A stretch of 64,000 nt of DNA from NCBI RefSeq assembly GCF_035934735.1, contig NZ_CP142396.1, forward strand, positions 1,364,001 to 1,428,000. The letters are read 5' to 3'. The translations under genes were made by a program, and so were the position numbers. The notes beneath the pieces are model-generated. The model worked only from the letters and a program-made list of their open reading frames with translations, was not told where the DNA came from and did no database searches. The stretch is from Sedimentibacter sp. MB31-C6. Its GTDB lineage: Bacteria > Bacillota > Clostridia > Tissierellales > Sedimentibacteraceae. Shown here one piece after another: positions 57,860 through 64,000 of the stretch; positions within the stretch are counted from its first letter, which is position 1, and each line of letters starts with the position of its first letter.

Positions 57860-59128
57860 ATGTTAGATATTAAAAGAATTAGAAATAATTCACGAGAAGT
57901 AGAAAATTTATTAAAAAGAAGAAATCCAGATTTAAGCCTTGATAAAATTTTAAAATTAGACAAAGAAAGAAGAAAAAAGCTTGTTGAAACAGAAAATATG
58001 AAGGCTGAGCAAAACAAAGTATCTAAACAAATACCAATGATGAAAAAGGAAGGAAAGGATGTTACATTAATACTTCAAAATATGAAAGAGCTTGCTGGAA
58101 AAGTAAAAGCTAAAGATAATGAGTTAAAAGAAATCGATGATAAAATAGAACAAGAACTATTAACTATTCCAAACATACCAAATCCAGATATAATACTTGG
58201 TTTATCAGATGAAAATAATAAGGAAGTTAGAAAATGGGGAGAGCCTACAAAATTTAATTTTGAACCAAAAACTCATTGGGATTTGGGAGTTGATTTAAAT
58301 ATTTTAGATTTTGAAAGAGCAACGAAAATTACTGGAACTCGTTTTTCTATGTTTAAAGGAGTTGGAGCAAGATTTGAAAGAGCGATAATAGCATATATGT
58401 TAGATAAACATACATTAGATCATGGATTTACGGAAATAGCACCGCCTCTTATAGTTAATAGGGAAAGCATGATTGGTACAGGTCAATTGCCAAAGTTTGA
58501 GGAAGATATGTTCAAGTTAAATCAAAAAGATTATTATCTAATACCAACTGCTGAGGTACCTGTCACTAATATATATAGAAATGAAGTTTTAGATGAAGAA
58601 AGTTTACCAGTTTATATGACTGCTTATACTCCTTGCTTTAGAGCAGAAGCAGGTTCTGCTGGAAGAGATACTAGGGGATTAATTAGAAATCATCAATTTG
58701 ATAAAGTAGAAATGGTTATGTATTCTACTCCAGAGGAATCTTATAAAAAACTTGAAGTATTGACTGGATTTGCAGAAGAAATATTAAAGGGTTTAGGTCT
58801 TCCTTATCGTGTGGTAGAGTTATGTACTGGTGATATTGGGTTTAGTTCTGCTAAAACATATGATTTAGAAGTATGGATGCCTAGTTACAACAGATATGTT
58901 GAAATTTCTTCATGTTCTAATTTTGAGGATTTTCAGGCAAGAAGAGCTAACATAAAATTTAGACCTAAAAATAAAGGAAAGTTAGAATTTATTCATACAT
59001 TAAACGGTTCAGGATTAGCGGTTGGAAGAACTTTTGCTGCAATATTAGAAAATTATCAGCAAGAAGATGGAACTATAATAATACCAGAAGCGTTAAGACC
59101 ATATATGAGAGGAATAGAAAAAATTTAA
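57860..59128 (+). CDS. serS: Seryl-tRNA synthetase
   Basis: A 422-residue class II synthetase. N-terminal coiled-coil arm (about 30-100), motif 1 region [10 protein letters not shown], motif 2 [27 protein letters not shown] and motif 3 [16 protein letters not shown]. The ATG at 57860 follows GGAGGGG; an upstream in-frame ATG at 57848 contains that site. No T-box specifier or AGGGTGG antiterminator was found in the leader. Confidence 0.97.
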   Translation: MLDIKRIRNNSREVENLLKRRNPDLSLDKILKLDKERRKKLVETENMKAEQNKVSKQIPMMKKEGKDVTLILQNMKELAGKVKAKDNELKEIDDKIEQELLTIPNIPNPDIILGLSDENNKEVRKWGEPTKFNFEPKTHWDLGVDLNILDFERATKITGTRFSMFKGVGARFERAIIAYMLDKHTLDHGFTEIAPPLIVNRESMIGTGQLPKFEEDMFKLNQKDYYLIPTAEVPVTNIYRNEVLDEESLPVYMTAYTPCFRAEAGSAGRDTRGLIRNHQFDKVEMVMYSTPEESYKKLEVLTGFAEEILKGLGLPYRVVELCTGDIGFSSAKTYDLEVWMPSYNRYVEISSCSNFEDFQARRANIKFRPKNKGKLEFIHTLNGSGLAVGRTFAAILENYQQEDGTIIIPEALRPYMRGIEKI

Positions 59129-59140
59129 AGCATATAAAAA

Positions 59141-59184
59141 GCAATTAATTGGTTAAAGTTATAATAATTCAACCAATTAATTGC
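59141..59184. terminator. Bidirectional terminator serS / sigma-54 regulator
   Basis: GCAATTAATTGGTT (59141-59154) pairs with AACCAATTAATTGC (59171-59184), 14 bp, around a 16-base loop. On the minus strand it is followed by TTTTT (59140-59136). Confidence 0.85.
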
Positions 59185-59195
59185 CATTTTGTTAA

Positions 59196-61283
59196 CTAAA
59201 TACGGTTATTAAGTTCTTTTAAAACTTTTATTCCTCGATTATTAATTTTACTTCCACCTCTTCCACGTGTCATTTTTATTAAACCTAAATTGCTTAAGTC
59301 TATTAAAATATTTCGTACTTCTTGTTGAGTGAGAAAAATACCATTAGTTTCGGCCATTTCAGCTATTGATAAACGTCCTAAGTTAATTTTATTTATAAAA
59401 CCATCATATAATTTATTTAATACAAAATGATATTCTTCAATGCCATTACCTGCAAGTTGTTCTAGCAGTTCAACATCAAGTTTTATATTTTTATCAATAC
59501 TGTTATTAGAAATTATTTTAGGATTATTATAAAAACTAGGTGGCAAATCATCATAAAAAATTTCATCTTTATTTAAATAAGTAAAATATTCAACATAATT
59601 ACGAAGTTCTCTTATATTACCGTTCCAATTATGGGACATGAAAGCATCTATTATTTGCGTAGAAAGAGTAAAATGCCCATTTATTTTATTTTTAAAGTAT
59701 TCAAATAAAAGTATGATATCATTTCCTCGCTCACTTAAAGGAGGTAGTTGTATTGGCAATGTATTTAAACGATAATATAAATCAGTTCTAAAGCTTCCTT
59801 TTGCAACTAAATTCTCCAAACTTTCATTCGAGGTAGCAATTATTCGTACATCTATACTAATTATTTTATTACCACCAACTCTCATAATTTCTCTTTCTTG
59901 AATTACACGTAGTAATTTTACTTGCAGAGATGGGCTCATTGCTTCAACTTCATCTAGAAAAATTGTTCCTTTATGTGCAAATTCAAATAGTCCTAGCTTA
60001 CCTCCCTTACGAGCTCCAGTAAAAGATCCTTCTTCATATCCAAATAACTCACTTTCTAGAAGATTATCTGGCATTGCAGCACAATTTATGGCTATAAAAG
60101 GATAATTTCGTCGTTTAGATTCATTATGAATTGCATGTGCAAAGAGTTCTTTACCTGTACCACTTTCTCCTGTTATTAATACAGAGGAATTAGTTTTTGC
60201 CATTTTTCTAGCAATGGCGCAAGCCTTTTTAATTGGTTCACTTTCTCCAATTATATCTTCAAATACATACTTTGCTTTATGTCCTTTATTAAGTAATTGT
60301 ATACGCAAGTTATGTTGTTTTGACTCTTCTTCAGTAAATTTTTGTATAGTTGCAAAAGCTCCAATATATTCATTACTTCGTATAACTGGAGTTACAGATA
60401 TATTTATATCAACATCATTAACTTTTATCAAATTGTTTTCTATTTTTTTTCTTGTTTTTTTACATTTTTCAAAGGGCAAAAATGGAAATGCTTTTTTAGC
60501 AGAATGATCAATAACATTTTCTCTTAAGGTATTAGTTATTTCAAGTGCCTTAGAATTACATGCAAATATAATATCACTTTCATTTACTCCAATAATTCCA
60601 TCATCTATTATATCCATAAGTATTTCAAATTGGCTTTCCATACGAAGAGATTTTCCAAAGAGCATATCGAAGCTATAATTGTTTGCAGCTATTGAACGAA
60701 AGTATTCTTTGAAATTTTGCCTTTCAAGTAAATATTCAAAGTTTAAACGCAAGGCGATTTCTACTACTGTTGCTGAATCAATTACTCTGTGACCTAAATC
60801 AATTACAGTCTTTATATCATCAGGTGCATATTGACTTTCACCTACTGTAACTGCAATGTCAAAGCCACTTACAGGCTTCGCTCCTGGATAATACGGTGTA
60901 AATTCAATATGATTTATTCCTAATTGATTAAGTCTAGCTATTGATTCACGAACCATTATTTCACTGAGATTTACAAATAAAGCTTTACTTCCCTTTGGAA
61001 GTTTCATCAAAGTTTCTAAGTTTTCTTTTGTATAAGTAACTTCAATTTCTACTTTAGGAATGTCAAAGGGTATATTGATTTTGAGGTCAGCAATACTATT
61101 AAATGCATCAGTAGTTATAATAAAAATATCTGAATTTTCAATATTTTTGATAGAACCATCTAATAAACTATAAGACGATGTAACTACAAATTCGCCAAAA
61201 AGGTCTTTAATTTGATTTTCATAAAATTTAGAAGCACTATAAGTTAAAGTTACGATAGAAATTCTTTTTTTAATAACATTCAC
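59196..61283 (-). CDS. Sigma-54-dependent enhancer-binding regulator
   Basis: A 695-residue activator. Residues 1-200 form an uncharacterised two-lobed sensor, loosely like PrpR-N. A PAS-like domain (about 215-320) follows. The AAA+ domain (335-570) has Walker A GESGTGKELFAHA, the sigma-54 contact loop as GSFTGARKGGKLG (Ser for Ala in GAFTGA), Walker B TIFLDEVEAM and NWNGNIRELRN. The C-terminus is a winged helix (about 610-695), not a Fis helix-turn-helix. GTG start overlaps AAAGGG. It is divergent from a sigma-54 promoter. Confidence 0.9.
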   Translation of the reverse strand: MNVIKKRISIVTLTYSASKFYENQIKDLFGEFVVTSSYSLLDGSIKNIENSDIFIITTDAFNSIADLKINIPFDIPKVEIEVTYTKENLETLMKLPKGSKALFVNLSEIMVRESIARLNQLGINHIEFTPYYPGAKPVSGFDIAVTVGESQYAPDDIKTVIDLGHRVIDSATVVEIALRLNFEYLLERQNFKEYFRSIAANNYSFDMLFGKSLRMESQFEILMDIIDDGIIGVNESDIIFACNSKALEITNTLRENVIDHSAKKAFPFLPFEKCKKTRKKIENNLIKVNDVDINISVTPVIRSNEYIGAFATIQKFTEEESKQHNLRIQLLNKGHKAKYVFEDIIGESEPIKKACAIARKMAKTNSSVLITGESGTGKELFAHAIHNESKRRNYPFIAINCAAMPDNLLESELFGYEEGSFTGARKGGKLGLFEFAHKGTIFLDEVEAMSPSLQVKLLRVIQEREIMRVGGNKIISIDVRIIATSNESLENLVAKGSFRTDLYYRLNTLPIQLPPLSERGNDIILLFEYFKNKINGHFTLSTQIIDAFMSHNWNGNIRELRNYVEYFTYLNKDEIFYDDLPPSFYNNPKIISNNSIDKNIKLDVELLEQLAGNGIEEYHFVLNKLYDGFINKINLGRLSIAEMAETNGIFLTQQEVRNILIDLSNLGLIKMTRGRGGSKINNRGIKVLKELNNRI

Positions 61284-61342
61284 CCTTTCAAGTTTATATC
61301 ATTATGTTAAGTCATTTTTAAAACAATGTCAATAAACTATAA

Positions 61343-61354
61343 TTTTCTAGAAAA
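61343..61354. promoter_or_regulatory. Palindrome in the lysA upstream region
   Basis: TTTTCTAGAAAA, a perfect 12-bp palindrome, 19 bp before the sigma-54 element. TCTAGA occurs again near 61449. It could be the activator's binding site, though such sites are usually farther upstream. Confidence 0.4.
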
Positions 61355-61373
61355 ATCTTATTGTTATTATTTT

Positions 61374-61388
61374 TGGCATAATAATTGC
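61374..61388 (+). promoter_or_regulatory. Sigma-54 (-24/-12) promoter for lysA-dapF-symporter
   Basis: TGGCATAATAATTGC matches the sigma-54 consensus TGGCAC-N5-TTGCa: GG at 61375-61376 and GC at 61387-61388 are separated by exactly 10 bases. It is about 84 bp before the lysA ATG and lies beside a divergent sigma-54 activator gene. Confidence 0.87.
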
Positions 61389-61471
61389 TTGTTATATTAA
61401 CATAGATTAAAAAGAATAAGTTGAAAATGTCATCAAAATTTTAGTAATCTAGAAATTATTTGGAGGGTAAT

Positions 61472-62755
61472 ATGACGAAAGAAGTAAAAGACGGAATATT
61501 GTATTTTGATGGGTGTAACTCAGTAGAATTAGTTGAAAAATATGGAACACCTTTATATGTTATGAGTGAAACTGCAATTGTAGAAAAATGCAAAGAAATA
61601 CAAAATACATTTTTACAAAAATATGAAAGAACAAGAGCTGCATATGCTTCAAAAGCTTTTTTGACACTTGCAATGTGTAAAATAATTGAGAGAGAAGGCC
61701 TTTGTATAGATGTAGTTTCGGGAGGAGAGTTATATACTGCTATTAAAGCTAACTTTCCGCCAGAGAGAATTGAATTTAATGGAAATAATAAAACTCTTGA
61801 AGAATTAGAACTTGCAATTGATTATAATATAGGAAGAATAATTATTGATGGTTTAGATGAATTAAGTTTAATAGAAAACATTTGTAAAGAAAAAAATAAA
61901 AAGATAAATGTCCTTTATAGAATAACTCCAGGGGTAAAAAGTGATTCTCATGATTACATAATCACTGGTAAAAAGGATTCAAAGTTTGGAATACCTTTAG
62001 ATGATGAAATTATATATGCATCTATAGAAAAGGCTGTTAAGTCAGACTATGTAAAGTTTATGGGATTTCATTTCCATGTAGGCTCACAACTTCATGACAA
62101 TGCATCTCATTTAAAAGCTTTGGACACTTCTTTAAAACTTATAAAGGAAACAAAGGATAGATATGGTTATGTTACACCAGAAATAAATATTGGAGGAGGA
62201 TTTGGAATAAAATATACAGATTCTGATGAACCGAAATCCTATTCATATTTTTTAGATCCTATGATGGATAAAATAGAAAGCTTTTCAAAAGAAATAAACA
62301 TTCAAAGGCCAGAAGTAGTAATAGAACCTGGTAGAAGTATAATAGGAGAAGCAGGTATTACATTATATACAGTTGGTACAATAAAAAATATACCTGGTAT
62401 AAGGAAATATGTTTCTGTAGATGGAGGAATGACAGATAATATCAGACCAGCATTATATCAAGCAAAATATGAAGGTTTAGCGGCAAACAAAGCTGATAAA
62501 TCTAAAACAGAAGTAGTTACTATATGCGGAAAATGCTGCGAATCAGGAGATATATTAATAAAAGATGCTAAAGTTGCTCAACTAGAGAGGGGAGATATTT
62601 TTGCAGTATTCTCTACTGGTGCATATGGATACACAATGGCAAGTAACTATAATAAAAATCCTATCCCAGCTGTAGTTTTAACAAAGGAAGGAAAACATCA
62701 ACTTATAGTAAAAAGACAAAGTTATGATGATATGATACAAAATGAGTTGTTTTAG
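61472..62755 (+). CDS. lysA: Diaminopimelate decarboxylase
   Basis: A 427-residue PLP enzyme (alanine-racemase fold) that turns meso-diaminopimelate into lysine. PLP lysine in AYASKAFLTLAMC, HVGSQLH, GGGFGIKY, EPGRSIIGEAG, and the active Cys motif CGKCCESGD with GAYGYTMASNYN. ATG at 61472 follows GGAGGG. It is the first gene behind a sigma-54 promoter, unusual for biosynthesis. A related substrate (other D/L-amino acids) cannot be excluded. Confidence 0.92.
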   Translation: MTKEVKDGILYFDGCNSVELVEKYGTPLYVMSETAIVEKCKEIQNTFLQKYERTRAAYASKAFLTLAMCKIIEREGLCIDVVSGGELYTAIKANFPPERIEFNGNNKTLEELELAIDYNIGRIIIDGLDELSLIENICKEKNKKINVLYRITPGVKSDSHDYIITGKKDSKFGIPLDDEIIYASIEKAVKSDYVKFMGFHFHVGSQLHDNASHLKALDTSLKLIKETKDRYGYVTPEINIGGGFGIKYTDSDEPKSYSYFLDPMMDKIESFSKEINIQRPEVVIEPGRSIIGEAGITLYTVGTIKNIPGIRKYVSVDGGMTDNIRPALYQAKYEGLAANKADKSKTEVVTICGKCCESGDILIKDAKVAQLERGDIFAVFSTGAYGYTMASNYNKNPIPAVVLTKEGKHQLIVKRQSYDDMIQNELF

Positions 62756-62815
62756 ATTTGTTTTAAACGAATATTCTTCGTTTATAATAAATAATATTAT
62801 TAAGGAGGTGAAAAT

Positions 62816-63658
62816 GTGGAATTTACAAAAATTCAAGGAGCAGGTAATGACTTTATAATTATCAACAATATGAAACAACAATTACCTATAGAAAAGTTGC
62901 CATTAATTGCAAAAAAAATATGCACTAGAAAAGTATCGATAGGAGCAGATGGGTTTATGGCAATAGATTTTCCTGAAGGTCAAGATGCAGATTTTAAAAT
63001 GCGTTTTTATAATTCTGATGGAAGTCTTGGAGAAATGTGTGGTAATGGAGCAAGATGCATTGCCAGATACGCTTATTTAAATAAGATAGCAGGTAAAAAA
63101 ATGACATTTGAGACACCTGCTGGAATAGTGGTAGCTGAAATAGAAGATGGAAGGCTTGTAAGGGTAAAACTCAACAAACCAGAAGTAGTTAAAGTTAATT
63201 CTGATGTTGAAATTGATGGAGTAAGATATGATTGCGCTTATATCGAACTAGGAAATCCAGGTATACCTCATGCTGTTGTAAAATATCCAGGGTTGAAGGA
63301 TATAGAAGTAAGTAAAATATTAGATTTGGGAAGAAAAATAAGATATTATAAAGATTTCCCTAAAGGAGCAAATGTAAACTTTTTCGAGATGGTAGACGAT
63401 GCTACAGCAATTGTTAAAACTTATGAAAGAGGTGTTGAGGATTTTACATTGGCTTGTGGTACAGGATCAGGATCAACAGCTGCGGCACTTTTGTTAAAAG
63501 GTTATGTAAATACTAATAAAATAAAAATTGTTGTTCCAGGAGGAGAGTTATTTATAGAAATGAAAATTAATAACAACTCAATAGATGAACTCTTTCTAAT
63601 TGGTGATACTAATATTATTGCAATAGGACAAGTAATAGATGAAGATTTGGTTATGTAA
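62816..63658 (+). CDS. dapF: Diaminopimelate epimerase
   Basis: A 280-residue cofactor-free epimerase that interconverts LL- and meso-diaminopimelate. Both catalytic cysteines are present: EMCGNGARCIARYA and LACGTGSGSTAAALL. The N-terminus FTKIQGAGNDFIIIN is typical. GTG start after AAGGAGGTG. Lies 60 bp after lysA, with no promoter or terminator between. Confidence 0.96.
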   Translation: MEFTKIQGAGNDFIIINNMKQQLPIEKLPLIAKKICTRKVSIGADGFMAIDFPEGQDADFKMRFYNSDGSLGEMCGNGARCIARYAYLNKIAGKKMTFETPAGIVVAEIEDGRLVRVKLNKPEVVKVNSDVEIDGVRYDCAYIELGNPGIPHAVVKYPGLKDIEVSKILDLGRKIRYYKDFPKGANVNFFEMVDDATAIVKTYERGVEDFTLACGTGSGSTAAALLLKGYVNTNKIKIVVPGGELFIEMKINNNSIDELFLIGDTNIIAIGQVIDEDLVM

Positions 63659-63751
63659 TATTTTATGATTATATGTATATGTCATTATTATATCCATTCA
63701 GGTATTAAGCTAACAACAATTATTAAATAATTTTCGAAAGGAAGTATTATA

Positions 63752-64000
63752 ATGAACACATCAAAAAAAACGATATGGGAAAACTACCGGTTTCCTATTA
63801 TATTAATTGTATCAATTGTATTAGGTAGTATTATAGGTCTTGTTTTTAAGGAAAAGGCAATAGTACTTAAACCTTTCGGTGATATTTTTCTTAATTTAAT
63901 GTTTACAGCAGTAACTCCACTTGTATTTGTTACTATAGCTGGAGCAGTTGGTAATATGGTAAATATGAAAAGATTAGGAAAAATTTTAGGGAACTTATTT
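63752..64000 (+). CDS. Na+/H+-dicarboxylate (DAACS family) symporter, 5' part
   Basis: Only the first 83 codons are in the window. Start ATG at 63752 after AAAGGAAG. The product begins MNTSKKTIWENYRFPI, then hydrophobic helices with LGSIIGLVF and the family phrase GDIFLNLMFTAVTPLVFVTIAGAVGNM. Members carry glutamate, aspartate, dicarboxylates or cystine. Placement behind lysA and dapF suggests an amino acid or diaminopimelate-like substrate; inference. Confidence 0.85.
   Translation, partial: MNTSKKTIWENYRFPIILIVSIVLGSIIGLVFKEKAIVLKPFGDIFLNLMFTAVTPLVFVTIAGAVGNMVNMKRLGKILGNLF

Noticed and set aside
59259-59274. Second parS-like CACGTG core inside the sigma-54 regulator gene
   Set aside because: Only about 11 of 16 positions fit, and the flanks do not form the palindrome.

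Overview
The window is low-GC (about 30% by eye) DNA from a Firmicute of the Clostridia/Tissierellia kind. Supporting signs are the dnaA-dnaN-yaaA-recF-gyrB-gyrA order, a rsbV-rsbW-sigB operon right after gyrA, a four-subunit NAD(P)-linked [FeFe]-hydrogenase, a pyridine-nucleotide-independent type of thioredoxin reductase, and selenium-associated accessory genes. A Sedimentibacter-like organism is my guess, not proven. The replication origin lies at about 25.3-27.2 kb. Genes left of it are mostly on the minus strand and genes right of it mostly on the plus strand, so most are read with the fork.

Left arm, outward from oriC: dnaA, dnaN, yaaA, recF, gyrB, gyrA, then rsbV-rsbW-sigB (the anti-sigma factor has lost its ATP-binding motifs), a large UPF0182 membrane protein, a glyoxalase, lrgAB and a GNAT acetyltransferase. 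A head-on thiol-redox cluster follows (ccdA, HxlR regulator, thioredoxin reductase without NADPH motifs, thioredoxin). After a DUF2156 gene comes a nine-gene histidine operon, hisZGDCBHAF-IE. It is preceded by a strong promoter, a 19-codon leader peptide with four consecutive His codons and a rho-independent terminator. The edge holds a partial DUF1538 membrane protein.

Right arm: rpmH, rnpA, yidD (no canonical start codon), yidC, jag, mnmE, mnmG, rsmG, noc, parA, parB. An intergenic region with a GC-rich, possibly structured RNA precedes hndABCD (hydrogenase). Then come a HAD phosphatase, pyrC, a selenium-associated cysteine desulfurase/DUF5711/CvpA/YedF/DUF951 cluster, and a PyrR-type controlled pyrBI-F-K-D-E run. 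Next are a Tyr/Asp/Arg-rich small protein, sfsA, helD and a complete 1.5-kb IS4-family insertion sequence with 7-bp direct repeats. Then come a cupin regulator and serS. The window ends with a sigma-54 enhancer-binding protein divergent from a sigma-54 promoter that heads lysA-dapF-symporter.

Chromosome-segregation sites can be read directly: one near-consensus parS (44706) and two identical near-consensus Noc-binding sites (33393, 52430). A small palindromic repeat family (TGTAGGG...CCCTACA) sits just 3' of several stop codons, including twice inside the his operon. No rRNA, tRNA or CRISPR array was seen.
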